Source: Hyphomicrobiaceae bacterium (GTDB lineage Bacteria; Pseudomonadota; Alphaproteobacteria; Rhizobiales; Methyloligellaceae). From it: a stretch of DNA of 64,000 nucleotides. The DNA lies in assembly GCA_028066055.1 (NCBI GenBank), contig JALCBY010000010.1:71609-135608 (forward strand), in the 5' to 3' direction. The notes under the pieces were generated by a model. It worked only from the letters and a program-made list of their open reading frames with translations, was not told the origin of the DNA and did no database searches. The first letter of the stretch is position 1; each line of letters starts with the position of its first letter. Of this stretch, positions 8,504-17,255 are shown in pieces. A program made the translations under genes and the position numbers.

Positions 8504-10018
8504 TCAGCTTTCGACAGGCACTGCCACGAAGCGCAGCTCGCCCTTGCCGTCTGCGATCAGCAACAGCACAGACTTTTTGCCCGACTTCTTCTTCTCCGCG
8601 ACCTGCGTCTTGACCTCATCGGGGGTTTTGACCTTGGCGCCCTGGACCTCGACGATCACCTGACCCGCGGCAATGCTTTTCTGCGCGGCATCGCTTTCCG
8701 GATTCACTTCGGTGATGACGACACCTTCTACTGCTTGGTCGATCTTGAACTTGGTCCTCAGTTCATCCGTCATTTCTGAAAGCGAAAGGCCAAGTAGTGA
8801 GGTTTTTGCCGGTTCTTTGTCTTCTTTCTTCGCCGAGACCTTCTTCGGCGATTCCTTCATCCGGCCGATCGTGACCGTGACGGTCTTCTTCTTGTCGTCT
8901 CGGAGGACCACGACATCGACGGTCTTGCCGATGGACGTCCGCGCAACCAGCTTCGGCAGAATGCGCATGCTTTCGACATCCTTGCCATCAAACGACAGAA
9001 TGACGTCGCCGACCTTGATGCCCGCCTTTTCAGCCGGGCTATCCGGTGTCACGCTTGCAACAAGTGCGCCCGTGGACTTTTCCATTCCGAGGCTTTCGGC
9101 AATGCTGTCCGTAACGCTTTGAATGCGCACGCCGAGAAGACCGCGCCGAGTTTCACCGAAACGGCGCAGCTGATCGATCACATGCATCGCCGTATTCGAG
9201 GGAACCGCGAAGCCAATGCCGATGGAGCCGCCGGTCGGTGAAATGATGGCGGTATTCAGACCGATCACCTCACCATCCATATTGAACAGCGGACCGCCGG
9301 AGTTACCCCGGTTGATCGCCGCGTCGGTCTGGATGAATTCGTCATAGGGTCCGGAATTGATGTCGCGCTTTTTCGCCGAGATGATGCCGAGCGTAACCGT
9401 ACCTCCCAGTCCAAACGGATTGCCGATTGCCATGACCCAGTCGCCGGTCCGCATCTTGGTGGAGTCGCCAAACTTCAATGGTTTGAGCGGTTTGTCCGAC
9501 TTGACCTGAAGCAGGGCGATATCGGTCTTGGAATCGGTTCCGATGATCTTCTCGACTTTGAGCTTCGTGTTGTCGTTGAAGTTGACGAAAATCTCGTCGG
9601 CGCCGTCGATCACGTGATTGTTCGTGACGATGATGCCGCTCTCGTCAATAACGAAACCCGAACCGAGCGAGTTCACCCTGCGGGGCCGGTTGGGGCGGCG
9701 CTGACCATTGAAGAAATCCTCAAAGAAATCCTCGAACGGCGATCCCTTCGGGACGCGGGGCAACGGTATCCCCTGGGTACCCTTGACCGTCTGGGTGGTC
9801 GAGATGTTGACCACTGCGTCCTGCAACTTTTCCGCAAGATCGGCAACCGATTTGGGACCACGTATGTCCACCTGCGACTTCACGGCGGACGGCGTGGCGA
9901 ATATCAGGATGGCCGCGCACAGAAGCATGTAACCCGCTATGCGGGATGCCGCCAGTCCACCGGACCATGTGCGTATGTTCGATTTTGGTGCAACAGGATG
10001 TGCGTTACCGATTCTCAT
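8504..10018 (-). CDS. degP: Do/DegP-family periplasmic serine endoprotease
   Basis: This HtrA-type protease degrades or holds misfolded envelope proteins in the periplasm. The start at 10018 is preferred because GGAG lies nine bases upstream; an in-frame ATG at 10036 would add six residues. The product is then 504 residues. An uncleaved or long signal segment (MLLCAAILIFATPSAVKS) comes first, then the trypsin-like domain with His135 (NNHVIDGADE), Asp166 (SKTDIALLQ) and Ser240 (RGNSGGPL). Two PDZ domains follow (GLLGVRIQSV and SLLGLSLSEM regions). It lies downstream of the hflK-hflC-DUF2065 run after a 143-base gap that may hold its own promoter. DegQ or MucD are alternative names. Confidence 0.93.
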   Translation of the reverse strand: MRIGNAHPVAPKSNIRTWSGGLAASRIAGYMLLCAAILIFATPSAVKSQVDIRGPKSVADLAEKLQDAVVNISTTQTVKGTQGIPLPRVPKGSPFEDFFEDFFNGQRRPNRPRRVNSLGSGFVIDESGIIVTNNHVIDGADEIFVNFNDNTKLKVEKIIGTDSKTDIALLQVKSDKPLKPLKFGDSTKMRTGDWVMAIGNPFGLGGTVTLGIISAKKRDINSGPYDEFIQTDAAINRGNSGGPLFNMDGEVIGLNTAIISPTGGSIGIGFAVPSNTAMHVIDQLRRFGETRRGLLGVRIQSVTDSIAESLGMEKSTGALVASVTPDSPAEKAGIKVGDVILSFDGKDVESMRILPKLVARTSIGKTVDVVVLRDDKKKTVTVTIGRMKESPKKVSAKKEDKEPAKTSLLGLSLSEMTDELRTKFKIDQAVEGVVITEVNPESDAAQKSIAAGQVIVEVQGAKVKTPDEVKTQVAEKKKSGKKSVLLLIADGKGELRFVAVPVES

Positions 10019-10161
10019 TGGTCGTCTCTCCGACATGCTGATCAGGTTACCCGAACCACTCGGGCGAATTGAAATTCACTCGTCAGGATAATAGCGCAAA
10101 GTGGCCGTCTTTCGCCCATCAAACTATACGTCCCACGAAGCTTTGAACTGTCTTCAACACT

Positions 10162-10347
10162 CTAACCTCTGACAAGCCAGACGATGAACACACCCGCTGC
10201 CACTGCAACTGAACCCGCAGTCCGCAGACTCGCCTCCGGCATCTCGGACGCCGCCTCGAGCATGCGCCGCCCGAAACGCGGCGCCACCGCCCACAACAGG
10301 CCCTCGATGACCAGAACGAGCCCGACAGCAACCAGAAGGTCGTTCAT
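10162..10347 (-). CDS. DUF2065 (YjeT-like) small membrane protein
   Basis: The 61-residue product begins MNDLLVAVGLVLVIEGLLWAVAPRFGRRM and ends GVFIVWLVRG, i.e. two membrane-spanning helices joined by a short basic/acidic loop. This matches DUF2065, which is found directly after hflC in many proteobacteria. Its ATG overlaps the hflC stop by one base (TAATG), so translation is coupled. The molecular role is unknown; the conserved position suggests a link to the HflKC complex in the inner membrane. Confidence 0.85.
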   Translation of the reverse strand: MNDLLVAVGLVLVIEGLLWAVAPRFGRRMLEAASEMPEASLRTAGSVAVAAGVFIVWLVRG

Positions 10348-11243
10348 TATTGCCCGGGCTTCTGCTCGGTCTGGCGGCCCTCCGGATCCTTGAGATAACG
10401 GAAGAAGTCACTGTCAGGTGTGATCACCAGCGTTGTATCACTGCCCTCAAGGCTCTTGGGATAAGCCTGCATCGAGCGATAGAAGGCAAAGAACTCCGGA
10501 TCGCGCTTGAATGCATCCGCAAACACCTTGTTTCGCTCCGCATCACCCTGACCGCGAACGATCTCGGATTCACGGTTGGCCTTGGACACCATTTCGACGG
10601 CTTCACGATCCGCTTTCGCGCGAATGCGCCGCTCTTCCGCCCGGCCAATTGAACGCAGATCCTGAGCCTCCGCCAAGCGCTCAGATTTCATGCGCTCATA
10701 TGTATCATTCAGGACGTCGGGCATGAGGTCCGTCCGGCGAATCCTCACATCGACGATCTCGACCCCGAGGGAGCGAGCATCGTCGCGTACGGAGTCCCGA
10801 ATTTCGGTCATCATTGCCGAACGATCCTTGGACAAGGCCGCATCAAACGTGCGCTTGCCGTATGTCTGCCTGAGCGCCGCGTCAAGCCGGGTTTCAAGCC
10901 GGTCACGCATCCGCGTCTCACTAGCCTGAACCGTCTCACGGAACCTGCGCGGATCCACGATCCTGAGCATCATGATCGCGTCCACATTGTAGCGTCGTCC
11001 GTCAACAACCTGCACGCTCTTGTCGAGGCTCTCATAGAACAGCAAGCGTTTGTCGACATACACGAGCTCTTCCACGACCGGCACCTTAAAGTGTAGCCCG
11101 GGCGTGGTCACGGTCCGCTGAATCTCGCCCAACCTTATGACGAGAGCGTTTTCGCGCTCGTCAACCGTAAACATGGATGAATAGGCGGCGAACAGCGCGA
11201 TCGCCAGAAGAACGCCTAAAAATGCTTTGATCCCGTTTCGCAT
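10347..11243 (-). CDS. hflC: HflC, SPFH-domain partner of HflK
   Basis: HflC forms a large membrane assembly with HflK that surrounds and modulates the FtsH protease. The 298-residue protein has one N-terminal membrane helix (about 5-23, FLGVLLAIALFAAYSSMF). The SPFH/band 7 domain follows (VDERENALVIRLGEIQRTV), then a long charged helix rich in Glu, Arg and Ala (AEERRIRAKADREAVEM) and a short tail. Its ATG overlaps the hflK stop by one base. Together with the DUF2065 gene it forms a coupled trio. Confidence 0.96.
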   Translation of the reverse strand: MRNGIKAFLGVLLAIALFAAYSSMFTVDERENALVIRLGEIQRTVTTPGLHFKVPVVEELVYVDKRLLFYESLDKSVQVVDGRRYNVDAIMMLRIVDPRRFRETVQASETRMRDRLETRLDAALRQTYGKRTFDAALSKDRSAMMTEIRDSVRDDARSLGVEIVDVRIRRTDLMPDVLNDTYERMKSERLAEAQDLRSIGRAEERRIRAKADREAVEMVSKANRESEIVRGQGDAERNKVFADAFKRDPEFFAFYRSMQAYPKSLEGSDTTLVITPDSDFFRYLKDPEGRQTEQKPGQ

Positions 11244-12358
11244 TACTGCCTCCCGGTCTTCTGTGCTTCACCCGCGCGGGCGCGTTTCGCGACCTCGGGA
11301 AGCGGGAGATAAGGCACGACACCCGATCCACCTTGTTGACCTTGTTCAATTATGACCTTGGGTGTTTTCGAGTAGACATCTTCAAGCGTCTCCAAAAACA
11401 GCCGCTTGCGGGTCACGTCCTTGGCTTTCGAGTATTCGTCATAGACGGAGACAAAACGCTGCGCCTCGCCTTCAGCCTCGTTGACAACCCGAGCCTTGTA
11501 CGCTTTCGCGTCCTCCACAATCTTTGCAGACTCACCCCGGGCTTCGCCAAGCACCTTGTTCCGGTACCTTTCGGCCTCACGGATAAACTGGTTCTGGTTC
11601 TGCTCGGCACGCTGAACTTCCTCAAAGGCGTCGATCACCGCCGGAGGTGGATCAGCTTTTTCGAGTTTCACACCGGTGATGAGAATTCCGGTGTTGTATC
11701 TGTCGAGCGTGGCCTGGATCAGTCCCCGGACCTGATTCTGCGCTTCCAAGCGTCCCTGCGTACGGATTTGTTCAGCCGGTGTGCGGCCGACGACCTCGCG
11801 CATGGCGCTTTCTGCAACGTAACGGACAAGAAGCTCGGGATTGCGGACGTTGAACAGATATTTCCTCGCATCCGCAATTTTCCAGAGAACCGTGAACTTG
11901 ATGTCGACGATATTCTGGTCGCCGGCAAGCATCAGGCCTTCCTGTGATCCGCCGCGCGACGACACACCAAAGTTGAGCTGATTCTCAGCCTGAACCTTCG
12001 GCAATTCAACCGTCTCAATCGGCCAGATCATGAAATGCAGGCCCGGCGGCGTCGAGCGAACAAACTTGCCAAATCGCAACACCACACCTTCCTGTTCGGC
12101 GTCGACGGTGTAGAAAGAGTTCATGAGCCAGATAACCACGACGCCAAGAACTGCGACCATCCATATGAGCTTGTTACCGCCGCCGCCAGGCATGGCCTGA
12201 CGCAGACGGTCCTGCCCTTTCCGGAGCATTTCCTCCAGATCCGGCGCCGGACCGTTGCCGCCGCCTCCACCGCCACCGCCCGGCGGGCGCTGACCCCAAG
12301 GTCCGCCGCCACCGCTTTTCCATCCACCGCCACCGCCGCTCTGATTGCTCCAAGGCAT
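11243..12358 (-). CDS. hflK: HflK, SPFH-domain membrane protein
   Basis: HflK is the partner of HflC in the FtsH-associated complex. The ATG at 12358 is chosen because AGGA lies about ten bases upstream and HflK proteins begin MPW; an earlier in-frame start would add 19 unrelated residues. The 371-residue product has a very Gly-rich N-terminal tail (about 1-37, long runs of Gly), a membrane helix at about 63-80 and the SPFH domain starting at YTVDAEQEGVVLRFG. A long coiled helix follows (EAERYRNKVLGEARGESAKI). A 259-base gap separates it from the formaldehyde dehydrogenase gene upstream; I see no gene there. Confidence 0.96.
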   Translation of the reverse strand: MPWSNQSGGGGGWKSGGGGPWGQRPPGGGGGGGGNGPAPDLEEMLRKGQDRLRQAMPGGGGNKLIWMVAVLGVVVIWLMNSFYTVDAEQEGVVLRFGKFVRSTPPGLHFMIWPIETVELPKVQAENQLNFGVSSRGGSQEGLMLAGDQNIVDIKFTVLWKIADARKYLFNVRNPELLVRYVAESAMREVVGRTPAEQIRTQGRLEAQNQVRGLIQATLDRYNTGILITGVKLEKADPPPAVIDAFEEVQRAEQNQNQFIREAERYRNKVLGEARGESAKIVEDAKAYKARVVNEAEGEAQRFVSVYDEYSKAKDVTRKRLFLETLEDVYSKTPKVIIEQGQQGGSGVVPYLPLPEVAKRARAGEAQKTGRQ

Positions 12359-12617
12359 GTTGGTACGTCCTGTGTTTACTGTCTCGATTTTTCGATGATT
12401 TTGCTGTGCCGCCAACGGCAGCGCAACGCCGGTTCGCCGGTTTGCGGCTCAAGACTTTCATGTCTTGCCTCCGCCCCGGCACGGACCGGTAAAGCCGAAC
12501 GGTTTATAGGACACTCCGGCCCGAGAAACAATGCAACCCGGGCAGGTCTGCGCCCTTTTCACTTAAACCTTTTCGCTGAATTCCCGCCCGGTCAAGATGA
12601 CACCCGGTAATGTGGCA

Positions 12618-13727
12618 TCAAAATGTTATGACCGACCGGATGGATTTGCCTGCATGCATGAGGTCGAAAGCCTCGTTTATCTTGTCCAGTTCCATCGTGT
12701 GGGTAATCAGATCGTCGATGTTGATTTTGCCGTCCATGTACCAGTCGACGATCCGGGGCACGTCCGTTCGGCCCTTCGCACCCCCGAAGGCCGTGCCGCG
12801 CCAGTTGCGACCCGTTACGAGCTGAAATGGCCGGGTTGAGATCTCTGCGCCCGCCGGGGCTACGCCGATGATGACGGATGTTCCCCAACCCTTGTGGCAA
12901 CATTCCAGCGCCTGGCGCATAACCTCGACATTGCCGATGCATTCGAACGAATAGTCCGCTCCGCCCTTCGTGAGATCGACCAGATAAGGGACAAGATCAC
13001 CTTCGACCTCTTTCGGGTTCACGAAGTGGGTCATGCCAAATTTCTCGGCAATATCCTTCCGGCCCGGATTGATGTCGACGCCGACGATCATGTCCGCACC
13101 GGCGATGCGAGCACCCTGAATGACGTTCAGGCCGATGCCGCCCAGCCCGAACACGACCACATTGTCGCCGGGCTCCACCCTGGCGGTGTTCATGACCGCG
13201 CCGATGCCGGTTGTCACACCGCAGCCGATATAGCAGATCTTCTCGAAGGGTGCGTCCTCGCGCACCTTGGCCAGCGCGATCTCCGGAACGACGGTGTAAT
13301 TGGAGAAGGTCGATGTTCCCATATAGTGGAAAATCCTGTCGCCACCCGACGAGAAGCGGCTGGTGCCGTCAGGCATGACCCCCTGCCCCTGGGTTTCTCG
13401 GATCGCCTGGCAGAGGTTGGTCTTGCCGGACGTGCAATATTCGCACTGCCGGCATTCAGGCGTGTAAAGCGGGATAACGTGATCGCCCTTTTTCAGGCTC
13501 GTGACCCCTTTGCCCACGTCGACCACGACGCCGGCGCCTTCATGGCCTAGGATTGCCGGGAAGATTCCTTCCGGATCGGCGCCCGACAGCGTGAACTCAT
13601 CCGTATGGCAAACGCCGGTCGCCCTGATCTCGACCAGACATTCGCCTTCCTTCGGTCCGTCGAGTTCGACCTCCGTCACCTCAAGAGGTTTGCCGGCCGC
13701 CACCGCGACCGCCGCGCGCGTTTTCAT
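12618..13727 (-). CDS. frmA: S-(hydroxymethyl)glutathione dehydrogenase (class III alcohol dehydrogenase)
   Basis: It oxidises S-hydroxymethylglutathione to S-formylglutathione, the NAD-dependent step of glutathione-linked formaldehyde removal. The 369-residue protein has the catalytic zinc ligands Cys40 (GVCHTDE), His62 (GHEGAG) and Cys169. The structural zinc cysteines are at 92, 95, 98 and 106 ([18 protein letters not shown]), and the Rossmann motif GLGGIGL is near 192. [14 protein letters not shown] and [15 protein letters not shown] are typical of class III rather than other alcohol dehydrogenases. It stands alone between folA and hflK with gaps on both sides (80 and 259 bases). In the relatives I remember, folA/thyA and hflKC are neighbours, so this may be a lineage-specific insertion. 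Confidence 0.93.
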   Translation of the reverse strand: MKTRAAVAVAAGKPLEVTEVELDGPKEGECLVEIRATGVCHTDEFTLSGADPEGIFPAILGHEGAGVVVDVGKGVTSLKKGDHVIPLYTPECRQCEYCTSGKTNLCQAIRETQGQGVMPDGTSRFSSGGDRIFHYMGTSTFSNYTVVPEIALAKVREDAPFEKICYIGCGVTTGIGAVMNTARVEPGDNVVVFGLGGIGLNVIQGARIAGADMIVGVDINPGRKDIAEKFGMTHFVNPKEVEGDLVPYLVDLTKGGADYSFECIGNVEVMRQALECCHKGWGTSVIIGVAPAGAEISTRPFQLVTGRNWRGTAFGGAKGRTDVPRIVDWYMDGKINIDDLITHTMELDKINEAFDLMHAGKSIRSVITF

Positions 13728-13807
13728 GAAAATCCCTCCCTGAAGCCTTCTTATTCAATATGTTGGCACCGAGTGTGTCAGCGTCCGCATCTCAGGGCAA
13801 GATGGAT

Positions 13808-14332
13808 TCAGTGCTGCGTCCGTTCCAGCACGACGAAACTGTAATCGGCGCTGTCTTTCGGACCGGCGCTGTGCCGCTCGCGAGAGATTTCCCGCCACTC
13901 TTCCCTGTCGATGTCCGGAAAGAAGGTATCGCCCTCGGGTTCCGCGTGAACTTCGGTGAGATAGATGATATCGGCCACCGGCAGGGTGAGTGCATAGATC
14001 TCCGCGCCCCCGATGACGGTAATCTCATTCGTGCCGCGCGCTGCCGCTTTCTCGCGGGCCATTTGCAGCGCCGCCTCAAGATCGGAAAAAACATGAATGC
14101 CCGGACGCGAGAAGCCGGATGTGCGCGTAATGACGATATTGTCGCGGCCATCGAGGGGTTTGCCGATGGACTCAAAGGTCTTTCGGCCCATGATCAGCGG
14201 CCTGTTCATCGTTGCGTTACGGAAAAATTTGAGATCGGACGAGAGCCGCCACGGCAATTTTCCGCCCTTGCCGATGACGCCATTGTCGGCGACGGCGACG
14301 ACGAACGCGACACGCACATCCTTGTCCGCCAT
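13808..14332 (-). CDS. folA: Dihydrofolate reductase
   Basis: FolA reduces dihydrofolate to tetrahydrofolate with NADPH, restoring the cofactor oxidised by ThyA. The 174-residue product has the folate-binding start VAFVVAVADNGVIGKGGKLPWRL with the catalytic acidic residue further on (SSDLKFFR). It also has the NADPH motifs LIMGRKTFESIG and ITVIGGAEIY. The ATG at 14332 follows the thyA stop with no gap, so the two are translated together. Size and motifs are normal for a chromosomal DHFR. Confidence 0.96.
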   Translation of the reverse strand: MADKDVRVAFVVAVADNGVIGKGGKLPWRLSSDLKFFRNATMNRPLIMGRKTFESIGKPLDGRDNIVITRTSGFSRPGIHVFSDLEAALQMAREKAAARGTNEITVIGGAEIYALTLPVADIIYLTEVHAEPEGDTFFPDIDREEWREISRERHSAGPKDSADYSFVVLERTQH

Positions 14333-15136
14333 CTAGACCGAGACCTCGGCCCTGATGTGCGGATGCGGGTCGTAGTCGACCAGTTTGAAATCGTCGTAGA
14401 CAAAATCGAAGATCGAGCCGACCTCGGGGTTGATCTCCATTGTCGGCAATGGACGCGGGTCGCGTCCGAGCTGCAGGTCTGACTGTTCCAGATGATTGAG
14501 ATAGAGATGTGCGTCACCGAAGGTGTGGATGAACTCACCGGGCTTCAACCCGGTTACCTGCGCAACCATCAGCGTCAGCAGCGCATAAGAGGCGATGTTG
14601 AAGGGAACACCAAGAAAGATGTCGGCCGAGCGCTGATAGAGTTGGCATGACAATTTTCCGTCTCCGACCCAGAACTGAAACAGACAGTGACATGGACTCA
14701 GCGACATTTCATCGAGTTCGGCCACATTCCAGGCGCAGATCACGTGCCGACGGGAATCTGGGTTGGCCTTCAAATCCGCGATGAGTTGAGTGATCTGATC
14801 AACATAGGTGCCATCCGCACGCGGCCAGGAACGCCATTGCCGTCCGTAAACCGGCCCGAGTTCACCCTCTTCGTCTGCCCACTCGTCCCAGATGGAAACG
14901 CCATTGCGTTTGAGATAAGCGATGTTGGTGTCGCCGGAGAGGAACCACAACAATTCATGCACGATGGATTTCAGATGCAGCTTCTTTGTAGTGAGCAGCG
15001 GAAACCCCTCACCAAGATCGAAGCGCATCTGATACCCGAACACAGAGAGGATGCCCGTTCCGGTGCGGTCCGCCTTGCGGACACCGTTACGGCGGACGTG
15101 CGCCATCAGGTCGAGATATTGCTGCATGCGCGGCAC
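14333..15136 (-). CDS. thyA: Thymidylate synthase
   Basis: ThyA methylates dUMP to dTMP using methylene-tetrahydrofolate. The 267-residue product matches the E. coli type length. It has the loop [14 protein letters not shown] (23-36), which binds phosphate, and the catalytic Cys149 in [10 protein letters not shown]. The dUMP-binding stretch [20 protein letters not shown] also stands out. It is directly joined to folA, coupling use and regeneration of the folate cofactor. Confidence 0.97.
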   Translation of the reverse strand: MPRMQQYLDLMAHVRRNGVRKADRTGTGILSVFGYQMRFDLGEGFPLLTTKKLHLKSIVHELLWFLSGDTNIAYLKRNGVSIWDEWADEEGELGPVYGRQWRSWPRADGTYVDQITQLIADLKANPDSRRHVICAWNVAELDEMSLSPCHCLFQFWVGDGKLSCQLYQRSADIFLGVPFNIASYALLTLMVAQVTGLKPGEFIHTFGDAHLYLNHLEQSDLQLGRDPRPLPTMEINPEVGSIFDFVYDDFKLVDYDPHPHIRAEVSV

Positions 15137-15234
15137 CCTAGCGCGATTCTCAAGCGATTCGCGAGCCCCGCAATCACGCTCTATCTTATCCCCCGCGCAA
15201 GGCCGGGAAACCGGCCCCGCTCACCATCACATGC

Positions 15235-15471
15235 CTAGACGGGCTCGCCGTCACCGTCTTCAAGGCAGCTCATTTCATGATGGACGACTTCGAAACCGAG
15301 CTTGGCATTCTGCGTGAATACCTTGATCGTGCCGTCGATATCGCCGCGCATCTTCGCGACGAATTCCTGGCATTCGACCTTTTTCACAAATGACTCGGGG
15401 AACTGACCCACCATCATGGCGATAGGTTGGGTACTCGAGGTCATGAAGAGAACGAGAACAGCTTTCCACAT
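15235..15471 (-). CDS. Small exported or membrane-anchored protein of unknown function (78 aa)
   Basis: An excellent ribosome site (AGGAG seven to eight bases before the ATG) supports this short gene. The product starts MWKAVLVLFMTSSTQPIAMM, a short hydrophobic signal-like segment. A 58-residue part with exactly two cysteines follows (VECQEF and EMSCLED), which could form one disulfide outside the cytoplasm. It contains FVAKMRGDIDGTIKVFTQNAK, probably a helix. I do not recognise the family. It lies upstream of thyA in the same direction with a 98-base gap. A GAAA-loop hairpin-forming sequence (15201-15216) lies in that gap. Confidence 0.65.
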   Translation of the reverse strand: MWKAVLVLFMTSSTQPIAMMVGQFPESFVKKVECQEFVAKMRGDIDGTIKVFTQNAKLGFEVVHHEMSCLEDGDGEPV

Positions 15472-15700
15472 CAGGTTTCTCCTTTGCTGTGGTCGGTTCG
15501 TTCTCCTCCCTATGTTTGCCTCTCTTGATCGGAGGCGCCGTCTGAAAACGCCGGTCCTCGACGTTTAAAAATGCACTGGCAATACAGCTTGGACCCTAAC
15601 CCTTTACCATTTGTAAACATGTCGATTCACGACCAGCAATAAAAATACCCGCCAAGCTAGCGGTTTTTGAACGGTTGTGTTCGAAGAGCAACTCTCGTGC

Positions 15701-15706
15701 TATAGT
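15701..15706 (+). promoter_or_regulatory. Possible -10 box before the exported-protein gene at 15747
   Basis: TATAGT lies 41 bases before the ATG, in the 275-base gap between divergent small-protein genes. The -35 region 17 bases upstream (TGTTCG) is poor, so this is weak evidence. Confidence 0.25.
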
Positions 15707-15746
15707 TGTGGCCCGATATGTGAGGCAAATCTGCTCGAATTGAGCC

Positions 15747-16109
15747 ATGACGGTCGGACTTACATATGCGCTGAAATTTGCCGTGATCGTGCTCGCCACC
15801 CTGGCCGCACCGCGAGGCGACGCGCGGGCGCAAGCTGTAAGGGGCCTGGATGCACAAGACAGCAACGGCCAACCGGGCGCGCCTTCCTCCTTCATCATTG
15901 AGCCGGATGCCCAGATCAAGGGCGATCAGATTAAGCAACGGACATATCGGTCTCAAGCTGTCGGCAAAAACAGGAACTGGGATCTCGACATTGGCCGTTT
16001 CCAGCCGCTCATCAACGAGGACCCCAGTGGTCTTGCCGAAGATATCGAGGACAACGACTATTCCGGCATGCGCCTGCGCCTGCCCTTCCGTGGCCGCACC
16101 GGCCAATAG
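15747..16109 (+). CDS. Exported protein of unknown function (120 aa)
   Basis: The product begins MTVGLTYALKFAVIVLATLAAP and has a plausible signal peptide ending near ARAQA. The mature part of about 90 residues is polar and rich in Asp, Gln, Asn and Arg (IEPDAQIKGDQIKQRTYRS, NWDLDIGRFQPLINED), ending in MRLRLPFRGRTGQ. The final alternating pattern could be a beta strand. It has no cysteines, and I see no known domain. It is divergent from the 78-residue protein gene. The 275-base gap between them holds a TTTAC-N5-GTAAA inverted repeat at 15603-15617. Confidence 0.6.
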   Translation: MTVGLTYALKFAVIVLATLAAPRGDARAQAVRGLDAQDSNGQPGAPSSFIIEPDAQIKGDQIKQRTYRSQAVGKNRNWDLDIGRFQPLINEDPSGLAEDIEDNDYSGMRLRLPFRGRTGQ

Positions 16110-16207
16110 GCGAAAGCACTTCCGCCCAGACGAGCTATAGCGAACGTTCCGATGAGACCTTAATGTTCGCGGCAACGAACTCGCCAATTTCGAGAGATTT
16201 CAATTCC

Positions 16208-17170
16208 ATGAGCAAACCGGCCATTCTCGTCACCCGCAAACTCCCCGATGCCGTCGAGGCGCGCCTGTCCCGCGATTATGAAGCGCGGCTCAACCCGGAT
16301 GACGCTCTCTACGAGCGCGATGAGTTGATTGCGCGTGCCGAGGGCGCAGACGCCATCCTGCCCTGCCATACCGAGCATTTCGACGCCGACGCGTTCGAAC
16401 GGTTACCCAAGTCCGTCAAGATCATCGCGAACTTTTCGGTCGGCTACGACCATGTCGACACCGACGCCGCAAAGACCGCCGGTGTGGTGGTGACCAATAC
16501 GCCGGACGTCTTGTCGGACGCGACGGCTGAAATCGTCATGCTGCTGATGCTGGGCGCGGCACGGCGCGCAGGCGAAGGCGAAAAGCTCGTCCGCACGGCC
16601 ACATGGAAGGACTGGAGCCCGGCCTTCATGGTCGGAACTCAGGTGACCGGAAAAACCCTCGGCATCATCGGGCTTGGACGCGTCGGCAAGGTGGTTGCGA
16701 AACGTGCGCGCGGCTTCGACATGAAAATCCTCTACCACAACCCGTCGCCCAAACCTGATGAAGACGCGCTGGGTGCGGTCTACTATGAAAGGCTGGAGGA
16801 CATGCTGCCCCACTGCGAGTTCCTCTCGCTCAATGCACCCAACCTGCCCTCGACCCGAGGCTTGCTGAATGCCGAACGCATCGCCTTGCTTCCCGAAAGC
16901 GCCATTGTCGTCAACGCCGCGCGCGGGACCCTGGTGGATGACGATGCGCTGATTGCCGGTTTGAAGGCCGGCAAGCCTGCCGCCGCAGGGCTGGATGTCT
17001 ACAACAACGAACCCGGCATCGATCCGCGCTACAAGGATTTGCCGAACACGTTTCTGCTGCCGCATATCGGTTCCGCAACCGCGGAGACGCGCGACGCCAT
17101 GGGCTTTCGCGCGCTGGACAATCTGGACGCTTTTTTTGCGGGACAGGAGCCTGGCGACCGCGTCGCCTGA
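16208..17170 (+). CDS. D-2-hydroxyacid dehydrogenase (glyoxylate/hydroxypyruvate reductase type)
   Basis: This NAD(P)-dependent enzyme interconverts 2-keto acids and D-2-hydroxy acids; the closest pattern is glyoxylate/hydroxypyruvate reductase. The start at 16208 (MSKPAILVTRKLPD) matches the family; an earlier in-frame ATG adds 15 odd residues. The 320-residue product has the nucleotide motif GLGRVG (155-160) and catalytic Arg239 (NAARGTLVDD), Glu268 (YNNEPG) and His286 (LPHIGSA). The exact substrate cannot be told from sequence alone. The next gene, an SDR, follows 85 bases later. Confidence 0.9.
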   Translation: MSKPAILVTRKLPDAVEARLSRDYEARLNPDDALYERDELIARAEGADAILPCHTEHFDADAFERLPKSVKIIANFSVGYDHVDTDAAKTAGVVVTNTPDVLSDATAEIVMLLMLGAARRAGEGEKLVRTATWKDWSPAFMVGTQVTGKTLGIIGLGRVGKVVAKRARGFDMKILYHNPSPKPDEDALGAVYYERLEDMLPHCEFLSLNAPNLPSTRGLLNAERIALLPESAIVVNAARGTLVDDDALIAGLKAGKPAAAGLDVYNNEPGIDPRYKDLPNTFLLPHIGSATAETRDAMGFRALDNLDAFFAGQEPGDRVA

Positions 17171-17255
17171 CTGTTTCAGGAAATTTCCCAACGGAAGCTC
17201 TTTCGTCATCCGACCTCTTGCGCCTAGTCTGGCCATGTCGGGAGGGCGTCACGCG

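Noticed and set aside
15648..15668. Terminator-like CCGC/GCGG stem with T run
   Set aside because: The stem is only 4 bp and no gene ends just before it on either strand.
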